64,000 nt of DNA from Actinomyces sp. AC-20-1 (GCF_023369555.1 NZ_JACJVC010000002.1:184318-248317); one strand, 5' to 3'. Positions 8,474 through 17,664 are shown, counted from the first letter of the stretch. The notes: a model not told the origin generated them from the sequence alone. A program made the numbers and translations.

Positions 8474-8479
8474 TAGGAT
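8474..8479 (+). promoter_or_regulatory. -10 element of the sugar-acid operon
   Basis: TAGGAT, about 40 bases before GTG 8520. With initiation near 8486 the leader would be about 35 bases and include the GAGGAGAG ribosome-binding site. It is back-to-back with the 8427 promoter. Confidence 0.55.
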
Positions 8480-8519
8480 GGGAGACGATTCTTTGCCCCG
8501 TCGTGTCCGAGGAGAGCCT

Positions 8520-9143
8520 GTGGCTGTTCGCATCGCCGATTCCGCCGATGTGTCGGAGGAGGCCGTCATCGGCGACGGCACCAGCGTCTGGCACCTCGCC
8601 CAGGTGCGCGAGCACGCGGTCCTCGGCCGGGGCTGCGTCATCGGGCGCGGTGCCTACATCGGCGAGGGCGTCGTCATGGGGGACAGCTGCAAGGTGCAGA
8701 ACTACGCCCTCGTCTACGAGCCCGCCCGCCTGGCCGACGGCGTCTTCATCGGCCCGGCCGTCACCCTCACCAACGACCACTTCCCCCGCGCGGTCAACCC
8801 CGACGGCACCCTCAAGTCCGCCTCCGACTGGGAGCCGGTCGGCGTCACCATCGAGGAGGGCGCCTCGGTCGGCGCGCGAGCCGTCTGCGTCGCCCCCGTC
8901 ACCATCGGTGCCTGGGCCACCGTCGCCGCCGGCGCCGTCGTCACCAGGGACGTGCCCGCCCACGCCCTCGTCGCCGGGGTCCCCGCCCGCCGCATCGGCT
9001 GGGTGGGGCGGGCCGGCGAGCCCCTCGTCGCCGTCACCGACGGCGAGGCCGCCTACCGTGAGGGCACGGCGCGCTGGCGCTGCCCGGTCACGTCCACCGT
9101 CTTCGAAGAGCTCGAGAACACGATCCGAGAGGTGTCCATCTGA
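8520..9143 (+). CDS. Left-handed beta-helix N-acetyltransferase, WbpD/WlbB-like
   Basis: A 207-residue hexapeptide-repeat protein (VIGDGTSVWHLAQV, CVIGRGAYIGEGVVMG, VTIEEGASVGARAVC, VTIGAWATVAAGAVV). The motif IGPAVTLTNDHFPRA is typical of enzymes that acetylate the 3-amino group of UDP-GlcNAc3NA (WbpD, WlbB). GTG 8520 is chosen for its GAGGAGAG site and because the helix repeats begin right after it. The stop overlaps the next start (TGATG). The adjacent WbpE-like and WbpB-like genes make the pathway assignment much stronger than this sequence alone would. Confidence 0.85.
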   Translation: MAVRIADSADVSEEAVIGDGTSVWHLAQVREHAVLGRGCVIGRGAYIGEGVVMGDSCKVQNYALVYEPARLADGVFIGPAVTLTNDHFPRAVNPDGTLKSASDWEPVGVTIEEGASVGARAVCVAPVTIGAWATVAAGAVVTRDVPAHALVAGVPARRIGWVGRAGEPLVAVTDGEAAYREGTARWRCPVTSTVFEELENTIREVSI

Positions 9144-10282
9144 TGGCATTCGACTTCATCCCGCCCGCCAAGCCGATCATCGGGGACGAGGAGCGCGCCG
9201 CCGTCGACGCCGTCATCGCCTCCGGCATGGTCGTCCAGGGCCCGCAGGTGGCCGCCTTCGAGGAGGAGTTCAGCGCCCAGGTGGTCGCCGGCGCCCACGC
9301 CGTCGCCGTCAACTCCGGCACCTCCGCCCAGCACCTGGCCGCCCTGGCCTCCCTGGGCGGGACGAGCCCAGCCGCCCTGGCCGAGGCCGAGGTCATCGTC
9401 CCCTCCTTCACCTTCGCGGCGACCGGCAACTCCGTGGCCGCCACGGGCGCCCGCCCCGTCTTCGCCGACATCGACCCCGTGACCTTCACCCTCGACCCCG
9501 CCAGCGTCGAGGCCGCCGTCACCGAGCGGACCGTCGCCATCGAGGTCGTCCACCTCTACGGCCTGCCCGCCAACATGCCCGAGATCCTGGCCATCGCCGA
9601 GCGCCACGGCCTCAAGGTCTGGGAGGACTGCGCCCAGGCGCACGCCGCCGCCATCGACGGCACGCCCGTGGGCACCTTCGGCGAGTGGGGCTCCTTCTCC
9701 TTCTACCCGACGAAGAACATGACCTCCCTCGAGGGCGGCATGGTCTCCACCTCCGACGCCGGGCTGGCCCGCCGAGTGCGGCTCCTGCGCAACCAGGGCA
9801 TGGAGCGCCAGTACGCCAACGAGCTCGTCGGCTTCAACAACCGCATGACGGACGTGGGCGCCGCCGTCGGCCGCGTCCAGCTCACCAAGCTCGACGGTTG
9901 GACCGCCCAGCGCCAGGCCAACGCCGCCGTCCTGGACGCCGGTCTCGCCGGTGTGGCCGGCGTCGTCACCCCCGCGGTCCCCGAGGGCTACCGCCACGTC
10001 TACCACCAGTACACGATCCGCTTCGAGGGGGCCACCGCCGACGAGCGCACCGCCGCCCAGACGGCCCTCAAGGAGGAGTGGGGCGTCGGCTCCGGCGTCT
10101 ACTACCCCATCCCCAACCACCGCCTGGCCTCCCTGGCCCCCTACGCCCCGGACCTGGAGCTGCCCGGCACGGAGAAGGCGGCGCGCGAGTGCCTGTCCCT
10201 GCCGGTCCACCCCTCGCTGAGCCGGGCCGACCTCGAGCGCGTGGTCGAGGCCGTCACCGCCGTCGCGAAGGCGGGTGCGTGA
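9143..10282 (+). CDS. DegT/DnrJ/EryC1 aminotransferase, WbpE/WlbC-like
   Basis: PLP-dependent nucleotide-sugar aminotransferase of 379 residues. The likely PLP lysine is K191 in FYPTKNMTSLEGG; other features are VNSGTSAQHLAAL, ADIDPVTFTLDP, VHLYGLPANMPEI and WEDCAQAHAA. In the WbpABEDI pathway this enzyme places an amino group at C3 of UDP-3-keto-GlcNAcA. It overlaps the upstream acetyltransferase by one base and is 2 bases from the dehydrogenase downstream. The substrate is inferred from the neighbours, since the family is broad. Confidence 0.88.
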   Translation: MAFDFIPPAKPIIGDEERAAVDAVIASGMVVQGPQVAAFEEEFSAQVVAGAHAVAVNSGTSAQHLAALASLGGTSPAALAEAEVIVPSFTFAATGNSVAATGARPVFADIDPVTFTLDPASVEAAVTERTVAIEVVHLYGLPANMPEILAIAERHGLKVWEDCAQAHAAAIDGTPVGTFGEWGSFSFYPTKNMTSLEGGMVSTSDAGLARRVRLLRNQGMERQYANELVGFNNRMTDVGAAVGRVQLTKLDGWTAQRQANAAVLDAGLAGVAGVVTPAVPEGYRHVYHQYTIRFEGATADERTAAQTALKEEWGVGSGVYYPIPNHRLASLAPYAPDLELPGTEKAARECLSLPVHPSLSRADLERVVEAVTAVAKAGA

Positions 10283-10284
10283 GC

Positions 10285-11283
10285 ATGAGTGAGAACCTGC
10301 GCGTCGGGCTCATCGGACTGGGCTCGATGGGCCGCCACCACGCCCGCGTCATCCGCGCCACTGAGGGCATGGAGCTTGTCGCCGTCGCCGACCCGGGTGG
10401 TGACCGCTTCGGCGTCGCCGGCCCCCTGCCGGTCCTGGACGACGTCGCCGCCCTCATTGACGCTGGGATCGACGCCGCCATGGTCGCCGTCCCGACCGTC
10501 TACCACGAGGACGTCGCCCTGGCCCTGGCCGAGGCCGGCGTGCACACCATGGTGGAGAAGCCCATCGCCCACAGCGTCGAGGCGGGTGAGCGGGTGCGTG
10601 ACGCCTTCGCCGAACGCGGCCTCGTCGGCGCCGTCGGCTACGTCGAGCGCTGCAACCCCGCCCTGCGCGCGCTGCGTGAACGGCTCGACGCCGGCGAGCT
10701 CGGGCAGGTCCACCAGGTCCTCACCCGCCGCCAGGGCCCCTTCCCGGCCCGCATCAGCGACGTCGGCGTCGTCAAGGACCTCGCCACCCACGACGTCGAC
10801 CTCACCGCCTGGGTCGCCGGCTCCCCCTACGCCGCGGTCAGCGCGCAGGTCTCCCACCGCTCCGGCAGGCAGCACGAGGACATGGTCGTCGCCAGCGGCG
10901 TCCTGGCCAACGGCGTCATCGTCTCCCACGTCGTCAACTGGCTCACCCCCTTCAAGGAGCGCGTCACGGTCGTCACCGGCGAGAAGGGCTCCTTCGTCGC
11001 GGACACCCTCACCGGGGACCTCACCCTCCACGCCAACGGCACCGTGGAGTCCACCTGGGAGCAGGTCGCCAACTTCCGCGGTGTGAGCGAGGGCGACGTC
11101 ATCCGCTACGCCATCGCCAAGCGCGAGCCCCTGGCCCTGGAGGCCGAGCGCTTCCGCGACGCCGTGCTCGCCGGCCCTGGCGGCGCCACCGAGGTCGTCA
11201 CCATGGACGAGGGCGTGCACACGCTGCGCGTCGTCGAGGCGGTGCTCGCCGCGGCGGCTGAGAACCGCACCGTCACGCTGTGA
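10285..11283 (+). CDS. Gfo/Idh/MocA dehydrogenase, WbpB/WlbA-like
   Basis: A 332-residue NAD-dependent dehydrogenase with the N-terminal Rossmann motif GLIGLGSMGRHHARVI and the family EKPIAHS motif (K92). WlbA/WbpB oxidises UDP-GlcNAcA at C3, creating the ketone the aminotransferase uses. ATG 10285 is preferred; an in-frame GTG at 10279 would add two residues and overlap the previous stop. The next gene starts at 11280, a 4-base stop/start overlap, so the genes are translationally coupled. The position between WbpE-like and GT genes fits synthesis of a diacetamido-uronic acid. Confidence 0.85.
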   Translation: MSENLRVGLIGLGSMGRHHARVIRATEGMELVAVADPGGDRFGVAGPLPVLDDVAALIDAGIDAAMVAVPTVYHEDVALALAEAGVHTMVEKPIAHSVEAGERVRDAFAERGLVGAVGYVERCNPALRALRERLDAGELGQVHQVLTRRQGPFPARISDVGVVKDLATHDVDLTAWVAGSPYAAVSAQVSHRSGRQHEDMVVASGVLANGVIVSHVVNWLTPFKERVTVVTGEKGSFVADTLTGDLTLHANGTVESTWEQVANFRGVSEGDVIRYAIAKREPLALEAERFRDAVLAGPGGATEVVTMDEGVHTLRVVEAVLAAAAENRTVTL

Positions 11284-12530
11284 GCACGCGAAAGCGCCTG
11301 CTGGCCCTCGCCGCAGCGGCGGGGGCCGGGGCCGCACTCACCGCGCTGCGGCGCCCTGCGAAGGACGGCGACCTGCGCGTCGCCATCGCCTCGCGCCTGT
11401 ACGCCCCCGAGCCGGCGGCAGCCGCCCTGCGCCTGCACGGCCTGGCCCGCGCCCTGTCCCGGGCCGGCGCGCGGGTGCGGGTGCTCACCTCCACCCCGCC
11501 CGGGACGCAGGCTCCCACCGACCCGGGCGTGGAGGTCCTCTCCGCCCCCGCGCTGCGCGACGAGAACGGCTACATCCGCGGCTACGCCCAGTACCTCAGC
11601 TTCGACCTGCCACTCGCCCTGCGGCTCCTGGTCGGACCACGCCCGGACCTCGTCGTCGCCGAGCCCCCGCCGACGACCGGCGCGGTCGTCCGGGCGGCCG
11701 CGGCCCTGCGCGGCGTGCCCTACGCCTACTACGCCGCCGACGTGTGGTCGGACGCCGCCGCCTCGACCGGCGCGCCCGGCTGGGTGGTGGGCGCGCTGCG
11801 CCTGACCGAGCGCTTCGCCCTGTCCGGGGCGGCGACGGTCCTGGCCGTCAGCGACGGCGTCGCCGAGCGGGTGGGACAGCTGGGGGCCCGGCACGTGGAC
11901 GTCGTGCCCAACGGCATCGACACCGAGGTCTTCACCCCCGAGGGGCCAGTTGCCGAGGAGGCCCCCGACGCCCCCTACCTCCTGTACGCGGGCACCGCCT
12001 CGGAGTGGCAGGGCGCCGGGATCTTCATCGAGGCCCTGCGCCTCGTGCACGAGACCCACCCGCAGGCCCGGCTCGTGCTGCTGGGCCAGGGCTCCGACTG
12101 GGAGCACCTGCGCGAGCTCGCCGCCGGTGACGAGCGGGTCGTGCTGCACGACCTCGTCCCCGCTGAGGCGGCCGCCGCCTGGCAGCGCGGCGCCCTCGCC
12201 AGCGTCGTCTCCATCCGTCCGGGCCTCGGCTACGACTTCGCCTACCCGACGAAGATCTTCGCCGCCCTGGCCTGCGGCACCCCCGTCGTCTACGCCGGGC
12301 CGGGCCCCGCCCGCGAGGACCTGCCCGCCCACGGGCTCGGCTGGGCCACCGGCTACGACGTCGAGGCCGTCGCCGTCTCCATGCGGGCCGCTCTCGAGGA
12401 GGCCGGCACGAGCCGGCAGGACGAGCGCGCGGCCGCCTGCCGCCGCTGGGCGCTCGAGCACCGCTCCATGCAGACCGAGCTGGCCAGGGCGGCACGGGTC
12501 CTGCTCAGCGAGAGCACCTCCATTGCTTGA
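11280..12530 (+). CDS. Family 4 glycosyltransferase (GT-B)
   Basis: A 416-residue GT-B protein of the WbuB-like GT4 type. The N-terminal acceptor domain has RLYAPEPAAAALRLHGLARAL after an Ala-rich hydrophobic leader (residues 8-22) that may touch the membrane. The C-terminal donor domain has VVPNGIDTEVF, LLYAGTASEWQGAGIFIEAL, and in place of the usual ExxxxxxxE motif YPTKIFAALACGTPVVYA. It starts on the GTGA overlap with the dehydrogenase. It probably adds a sugar to the lipid-linked repeat unit, perhaps the uronic acid made by the genes just upstream (inference). Confidence 0.85.
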   Translation: MSTRKRLLALAAAAGAGAALTALRRPAKDGDLRVAIASRLYAPEPAAAALRLHGLARALSRAGARVRVLTSTPPGTQAPTDPGVEVLSAPALRDENGYIRGYAQYLSFDLPLALRLLVGPRPDLVVAEPPPTTGAVVRAAAALRGVPYAYYAADVWSDAAASTGAPGWVVGALRLTERFALSGAATVLAVSDGVAERVGQLGARHVDVVPNGIDTEVFTPEGPVAEEAPDAPYLLYAGTASEWQGAGIFIEALRLVHETHPQARLVLLGQGSDWEHLRELAAGDERVVLHDLVPAEAAAAWQRGALASVVSIRPGLGYDFAYPTKIFAALACGTPVVYAGPGPAREDLPAHGLGWATGYDVEAVAVSMRAALEEAGTSRQDERAAACRRWALEHRSMQTELARAARVLLSESTSIA

Positions 12531-13617
12531 CGCCACGGGAGAGCGGGGCACGCAGTCGGTGCGCCTCGACTCCCTCACAGGCATGCGTTGGTGGGCGGCC
12601 TTCGGCGTCTTCGCCTACCACATGACCAACCTGGCGCCCCTGCCCTCCCAGGACCTCCTGCGCTTCGGCTACTCGGGCGTCTCCTTCTTCTTCATCCTCT
12701 CCGGCTTCGTCCTCACCTGGTCCGCCCGGCCGGAGGTCACCGCACGCCAGTTCTGGTGCCGTCGGGTCGCCCGCATCTGGCCCGCGCACCTCGTGGCCCT
12801 GGCCCTGGCCCTCCCCGTCTTCTACACGCTCGGGACACCGGACCCCGCGCAGAGCTGGGTTAAACCTCTCGGCCCCGTGGTGCTGTGGTCCGTCCCCCTG
12901 CTGCAGGGCTTCAGCACGGACGACGTCATCTCCTTCTCCGGCAACCCGGCTGCGTGGACCCTGTCCTGCGAGGTCTTCTTCTACCTCCTGCACCCTTTCA
13001 TCAACGCCCGGCGAGGCTCCAAGCGAGTGGCTGTCCTCCTGCTGGGGGCCTCCCTCCTGAGTGGTCTCTGGTTCTGCCTCGTGCCGCACGCGGGGGTCCC
13101 CTCCCCGGTTGCCCGTTCCTGGGAGTTCCTCCTTGGGATGGGACTCGCCCACCTGGCGCGTGCAGGCCTGCGCACCCCGGTGACCCCCTGGCTCGCCTAC
13201 CCGGTGCTCCTGCTTGCGCCCATCTACTACTACATCACCGTGACTCGGGACGTCGGCCCTTCCGCCCTGGTGCCGCTGGGCCTCGCGGTGATCTACGGTG
13301 CCGCTATCTGGATCGGTGCCCAACAGGACCTCACCGGCACTGCCTCGGGAATGCGCCAGAGGCTTCTCGTGAGGGCGGGTGAGGTCTCCTTCTGCTTCTA
13401 CCTCGTGCACGCCACCGTCCTCTACGAGGTCAAGGCCCGCACCGGCGTGGTCTCCTGGGGTCGTCCCGTCCTCAGCCTGGTGGTGTGGGCGGGTGTCTTC
13501 CTTGGTGCGCTGGCCGTGTCCTGGGTGCTGCACCGGCTCGTCGAACGCCCCTGTGAGAAGCGCCTGCGGGCATGGGGAGACCGGCGCTGGGGTAGGGCAA
13601 CGGCGATGCTCGCGTGA
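12523..13617 (+). CDS. Acyltransferase family 3, glycan O-acyltransferase
   Basis: About 364 residues and roughly ten membrane segments, in the Acyl_transf_3 family that O-acetylates surface glycans. Key features: RLDSLTGMRWWAAFGVFAYH with the essential His, FFFILSGFVLTW, FWCRRVARIWPAH, WTLSCEVFFYLLHP and the C-terminal FYLVHATVLYE. The start is uncertain. TTG 12523 overlaps the upstream stop; GTG 12559 lies just before the conserved RLDSLTG. Neither has a strong ribosome-binding site, so coupling to the upstream gene is likely. The operon position suggests modification of the same repeat unit. Confidence 0.85.
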   Translation: MLDATGERGTQSVRLDSLTGMRWWAAFGVFAYHMTNLAPLPSQDLLRFGYSGVSFFFILSGFVLTWSARPEVTARQFWCRRVARIWPAHLVALALALPVFYTLGTPDPAQSWVKPLGPVVLWSVPLLQGFSTDDVISFSGNPAAWTLSCEVFFYLLHPFINARRGSKRVAVLLLGASLLSGLWFCLVPHAGVPSPVARSWEFLLGMGLAHLARAGLRTPVTPWLAYPVLLLAPIYYYITVTRDVGPSALVPLGLAVIYGAAIWIGAQQDLTGTASGMRQRLLVRAGEVSFCFYLVHATVLYEVKARTGVVSWGRPVLSLVVWAGVFLGALAVSWVLHRLVERPCEKRLRAWGDRRWGRATAMLA

Positions 13618-13655
13618 CACCCGGGGTGTTGCCCGCGGTGTGGGAGGATGAGCCC

Positions 13656-14651
13656 GTGAGGGTCCTCCACGTCAATGACGTCGCGCGCATCGGCTCCGCC
13701 CTCGTCGCCGAGGCCGCTCGCCAAGGCCTGAGCTGGTCCCTGTACGACACCGCCCGCGTGGACCCCTCCTGGTCCCCGCGCACGCGCGCCCTGCGCCGTG
13801 CGCTGCGAGGCGCCGCCTGGGAGGCGGGCCTCCTCCAGCGGGCGCTTGCCACCGACCTGCTGAGTGTCCACGGCGCCACTGTCACCGCCCACACCCGGTG
13901 GTTGCGACGCCCCTACACCCTGCACCTGCACGGCACCGACATCCGCACCCGGCGCTACGAGGAGCGCTACACCTCTCTCGTCACTGACGCCGTCCGGGGG
14001 GCGCTGGACGTCTACTACACGACCCCCGACCTGGCCGAGCACGTGCTTGATCTCAGGGACGACGCCACTCTCCAGCCCGTCATCGTTGACGTTCGTGAGG
14101 TGCCCGAGGCCGTGCCCGGCCGCCCGGCGCCGCCCCGGATCCTCTTCCCGTCGCGCTGGGACCCGGCCAAGGGCGGTGAGAACCAGCTCGAGCTCCTCCG
14201 GGCCCTGCGGGGCAGGCTCGGGGACGATGTCGTCCTCGAGGGTATCGACTGGGGTGCTCACGCCCACCTTGCGGCCCGGGAGCACGGCGTGCGGCTCCTG
14301 CCACGGATGAGCCACGAGGCCTACGCCACCTGGCTCGCCTCAGGAACCCTCGCCGTCGGGCAGCTCACCGGCACCATGGGCGTCTCCGAGCTCGAGGCCG
14401 TCGCCACAGGGGTCCCACTCGTCATGCCACTGAACCGCCACTGGTACGACGGCGCCCACGACACCACCGCCGATGTCCCCGTCCTCGGAGGCCCGGCCGA
14501 CCCCGCCGACCTTGTCGAAACCGCCCTGCAGGGCGTCGTCGACGGCCTCGACGGGCATGTCCCCGTCGGTGCCCGCGCCTGGGTCCAGCACCACCACAGC
14601 CCGGAGCGCGCGGTGGTGCGCCTCGTGGAGCGCTACAACGCGCTGACCTGA
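13656..14651 (+). CDS. Glycosyltransferase-like protein (GT-B fold)
   Basis: A 331-residue protein with GT-B organisation but weak family signatures: an N-terminal VRVLHVNDVARIGSALVAEA, a central LHLHGTDIRTRRYEERY, and a C-terminal domain with ILFPSRWDPAKGGENQLELL, MGVSELEAVATGVPLVMPLN and a conserved glutamate. GTG 13656 is chosen because GGGAGG lies 8 bases before it and the fold begins there; GTG 13614, which overlaps the upstream stop as GTGA, is the alternative. It is the last gene of the 8520 operon. Donor and acceptor are unknown. Confidence 0.7.
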   Translation: MRVLHVNDVARIGSALVAEAARQGLSWSLYDTARVDPSWSPRTRALRRALRGAAWEAGLLQRALATDLLSVHGATVTAHTRWLRRPYTLHLHGTDIRTRRYEERYTSLVTDAVRGALDVYYTTPDLAEHVLDLRDDATLQPVIVDVREVPEAVPGRPAPPRILFPSRWDPAKGGENQLELLRALRGRLGDDVVLEGIDWGAHAHLAAREHGVRLLPRMSHEAYATWLASGTLAVGQLTGTMGVSELEAVATGVPLVMPLNRHWYDGAHDTTADVPVLGGPADPADLVETALQGVVDGLDGHVPVGARAWVQHHHSPERAVVRLVERYNALT

Positions 14652-14654
14652 TCC

Positions 14655-16235
14655 TCAGGACCCGGGGACGAGACGCGAGCCCCAACGCCCGTCGAGGAAC
14701 AGGGAGGACCACAGCCCTACCGAGCTCGCACCGGCAGCGAAGCGCCGCACCTGCTCGTTGCGCGGCACCACCGCGCTGAAGGCCTCGAAGGCCATCGGGT
14801 GGTCGAGCATGACCCGCAGCGACCGGTACCTGCTCAGCAGACGGCTCGTGCCGGTCGCTTCCATCCCCACCCGGAGCACCCGCTTGGGCAGAGCCGGGAT
14901 CCTCGCAACCGGGCGGACGTAGTAGCCGGGATCCGCGCCCGTGGCCTGCGCGTAGACCTCCGAGGTGAAGCTGGCGTACCAGTCCCGTGTGGCCGTCAGC
15001 GACTGCGAGCCGGACAGCAGCCAGGACCACATCTGCGGCTCCAGCATGGGCAGCGCCCAGCTGTAGCCGAAGGCCTCGTAGGGCTTCACCGAGTTGTTGA
15101 TGTACTTCGCCTGGCGCTCACGGAGGTTGAACCACTCGACGACCTCCTGGACGCTGCGCTCGCGGGCCGGGTCGAAATCCACCTCCGCGGCGGCGCGCAC
15201 GATCTCGTGCCCCAGGAGGTCCGAGGAGCGGAACACCTCCTTGTTGCCCTGCAGGCAGGTGTGGTGACGGGCGATGGTGGACAGAACCTCGGCTCGTCCC
15301 ACCGGGCGTGTGAGCAGGTCGTCATCGTGCATGTTGCCGACGACGGTGTGACCCGGCAGGAACACGGCGTTGGCATCGACCAGACCCCTGCGGCTCATCT
15401 CGCGCAGCGCCCACCAGTCCTGGACGTGAGGCAGTGAGGTCCCGCCCCAGGTCAGCCGCTGGAAGTCCTCGGCCTCACCGGAGAACCAGGCCTGAGCCAT
15501 TCGCCTGGGGTCCAGGTCCACGCCGAACCAGTCGATCCCGAGCTCCTGGGCCACTCGCCTCGAGACCTCGACCTCAGCACTACCCGGCTTGCCGTAGGTG
15601 AAGGCGCTCACGCGGTCGGCGTCGTGCCTGCGGAGCCACACGGCCAGGAGCCGGGAGTCGATCCCTCCGGACAGGGGCAGGACGAGCTGGCGGGACCCGG
15701 CCTGCCGGAGCATCCTGGTGACGGTCGTGTCGAGCACGTCGGCGAGTGCCCTGCCGAAGTCCACCGGGTCCGTCACCGGCTCCACCCGGTAGCGGTACGA
15801 GGTCCACGGCTCGACGGTCCAGGTTCCGTCCTGGTGGAGTGTGACGACGCTGGCCACCGGGGTCGAGTGGACCCCGGCGATGAGGGAGCCCGCGCCGACG
15901 GTGAATCCCGAGTGCCGGAAGACCTCCGCCTGCTCGACGTCGAGCCGCCAGTCGGTGACACAGTCCCTGAGGATCTGGGGGTCGTCCGTCACGACCCACG
16001 CACCGTCGTCGAAGGTGAGCAGGAGGTGGTGCGAACGCAGCAGGTCGGTCGTGATCCGCAGCGTCGTCGGTCCCTCCTCGAGCAGTGTCCAGTGGCCGGC
16101 GCGCTGCTCGGCGGGCGTGGCCGCCACGGAGTCGGCCTCCTCAGGGCCGGGGCGCAGCGGGCTCCACAACCGCGCTCCCGCGGGGGAGGCATCGGACCAG
16201 GTCGGGGAGGTGAGCCGGAGGCGGAGGGTGTCCAT
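14655..16235 (-). CDS. Asparagine synthase-like amidotransferase without N-terminal Cys
   Basis: A 526-residue protein. The C-terminal half is an asparagine-synthetase B-type ATP pyrophosphatase domain with the PP-loop SGGIDS at 189-194 and AFTYGKPGSAEVEVS. The first 170 residues resemble the glutaminase domain fold, but the protein starts MDTLRL and lacks the Cys2 nucleophile, so it may use ammonia or an amine directly. AsnB-like enzymes occur in glycan clusters, where they are linked to amidation of uronic acids or amidine formation; no HisH/HisF pair is nearby. Amidation of the uronic acid made here is a reasonable guess. It is the only minus-strand gene between 8.5 and 22 kb. It ends 3 bases from the convergent neighbour. 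Confidence 0.8.
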   Translation of the reverse strand: MDTLRLRLTSPTWSDASPAGARLWSPLRPGPEEADSVAATPAEQRAGHWTLLEEGPTTLRITTDLLRSHHLLLTFDDGAWVVTDDPQILRDCVTDWRLDVEQAEVFRHSGFTVGAGSLIAGVHSTPVASVVTLHQDGTWTVEPWTSYRYRVEPVTDPVDFGRALADVLDTTVTRMLRQAGSRQLVLPLSGGIDSRLLAVWLRRHDADRVSAFTYGKPGSAEVEVSRRVAQELGIDWFGVDLDPRRMAQAWFSGEAEDFQRLTWGGTSLPHVQDWWALREMSRRGLVDANAVFLPGHTVVGNMHDDDLLTRPVGRAEVLSTIARHHTCLQGNKEVFRSSDLLGHEIVRAAAEVDFDPARERSVQEVVEWFNLRERQAKYINNSVKPYEAFGYSWALPMLEPQMWSWLLSGSQSLTATRDWYASFTSEVYAQATGADPGYYVRPVARIPALPKRVLRVGMEATGTSRLLSRYRSLRVMLDHPMAFEAFSAVVPRNEQVRRFAAGASSVGLWSSLFLDGRWGSRLVPGS

Positions 16236-16320
16236 CGTGGTCCGTTCGTCGGGGAGTGCGGTCAGCGGGATGGGAGGCGACGCGGGGTGTCATGAGTGGT
16301 CCGCGTGGTTCAATACCCGC

Positions 16321-17613
16321 ATGACACAGCCGCTCCGCCAGCGATGGGAGTCGCTCAAGGAGCGCAGCCCCGTGGTCGGGGCGATCCTCACGTTGGTCTC
16401 GGGCACCGCAGCGGGGCAGGTCATCACCTTCGCGCTCCAGGTCCTCATCGCGCGAGTCTACTCGGACGTCGACAAGGGGCTGTTCGGGATCTACGGGTCG
16501 ATCACCGGCTTCGTCATCACCTTCGCCGCCCTGCGCTTCGACCTCACGGTCATCCTGCCCAAGGACGACCTCTCGGCCCGGGTCCTCGCCCGCCTGTCAT
16601 GGCGGTGCATCCTCGTCTCCGCCCTGCTCACCTCCTTCGTCTGCGTCCTCGGGGCGACGTTGCTGCGCGACCACTACCACCACTCCGACACCCTCATGTG
16701 GTGGCTCATGGGCTCGGGCTTGACCGTCTTCCTCGTCGCACAGATCGCCAACGTCCAGTACTGGCTCACCCGTAAGGGACGCTTCGGCGACATCGCGCGC
16801 AACCGCGTCCTGCAGTCGACGGCGGTCGCCGGAAGCCAGCTCCTGGTCGGTCTGGTGATGCACGGAGGGCTGCCGGCCATCGTCTTGGGCACTATCCTCG
16901 GCCAGGCGGTCACCCTCATCTCCCTTGAGCGCCGGGTACCCGAGCTGCGCGCCCCCCTGGGACCCGAGGCGCCCACGATGCGCGAGATGGCGGTCCGCTA
17001 CTATCGCATGCCGCTGCTCAACGGTCCCAACGTCCTGGTGGACGCGGTGCGCAACAACGGCATCAACCTCGTCATCGGAGCGGTCTCCGTGGCGGCCCTC
17101 GGCCAGTTCCAGCTCGCTTGGAACATCATGCAGGTGCCGGTCGCGCTCATTGCCGGCTCCGTCGCCCAGGTGTTCCTCAAGAAGCTCTCCGACGCGCCGA
17201 GGGGCACCATGCTCCCCCTGGTGCGGGCCGTGCTGTGGAGAGCGGTGCTTGTGTCGATTGTGCCCTTCGCCCTGCTCTACGTCGTGGCCCCCTGGCTCTT
17301 CCCGCTGGTCTTCGGCACCACCTGGGACGAGGCCGGCTACTACGCGCGGGCGCTGACACCCTGGCTGTTCATGAACGTGCTCACCTCCCCGGTCTCGAAC
17401 ATCTTCGTCGTCACCGAGCAGCAGAGCCGACTGCTGGCCTTTGCCGTCGTCTACTGCGTGGTGCCCCTGACGTGGCTGTGGCTCAGCCCCCTGGAGATCA
17501 TGCCCACGATCACCGTGCTGGGCGTCCTCATGGCGCTCATGCTCGGCGGCATGCTCGTCATGGCGGTGCTCACCGCACGTTCCTACGACCGTGAGCCGGG
17601 GGCGCGGGGCTGA
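16321..17613 (+). CDS. Wzx-type oligosaccharide flippase
   Basis: A 430-residue integral membrane protein with about 12 hydrophobic segments in the MATE/Wzx superfamily (polysaccharide biosynthesis protein). Typical features are TLVSGTAAGQVITFALQVLIARVYS at the first helix and LGQFQLAWNIMQVPVALIAGSVAQVF near the middle. It would move lipid-linked repeat units across the membrane. ATG 16321 follows a weak TTCAAT hexamer by 6 bases and has no ribosome-binding site. It is divergent from the AsnB-like gene. A second flippase lies at 51847, so there may be two units. Confidence 0.88.
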   Translation: MTQPLRQRWESLKERSPVVGAILTLVSGTAAGQVITFALQVLIARVYSDVDKGLFGIYGSITGFVITFAALRFDLTVILPKDDLSARVLARLSWRCILVSALLTSFVCVLGATLLRDHYHHSDTLMWWLMGSGLTVFLVAQIANVQYWLTRKGRFGDIARNRVLQSTAVAGSQLLVGLVMHGGLPAIVLGTILGQAVTLISLERRVPELRAPLGPEAPTMREMAVRYYRMPLLNGPNVLVDAVRNNGINLVIGAVSVAALGQFQLAWNIMQVPVALIAGSVAQVFLKKLSDAPRGTMLPLVRAVLWRAVLVSIVPFALLYVVAPWLFPLVFGTTWDEAGYYARALTPWLFMNVLTSPVSNIFVVTEQQSRLLAFAVVYCVVPLTWLWLSPLEIMPTITVLGVLMALMLGGMLVMAVLTARSYDREPGARG

Positions 17614-17658
17614 CCGTCCAGGAGCCGTGCGGTCCCGGCTCACTGCGCAGCCGCGTGC

Positions 17659-17664
17659 GACAAT
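17659..17664 (+). promoter_or_regulatory. -10 element of the 17.7 kb glycosyltransferase operon
   Basis: GACAAT with TGC before it (extended -10). It shares GTGCGACAATGCC with the 8427 promoter. A GGAAGGAAGG ribosome-binding region follows at 17703-17712. Confidence 0.4.

Noticed and set aside
14655..16235. Pseudomonas WbpG-type amidine pathway
   Set aside because: WbpG works with HisH- and HisF-like partners; none is seen near the AsnB-like gene. The role is left open.
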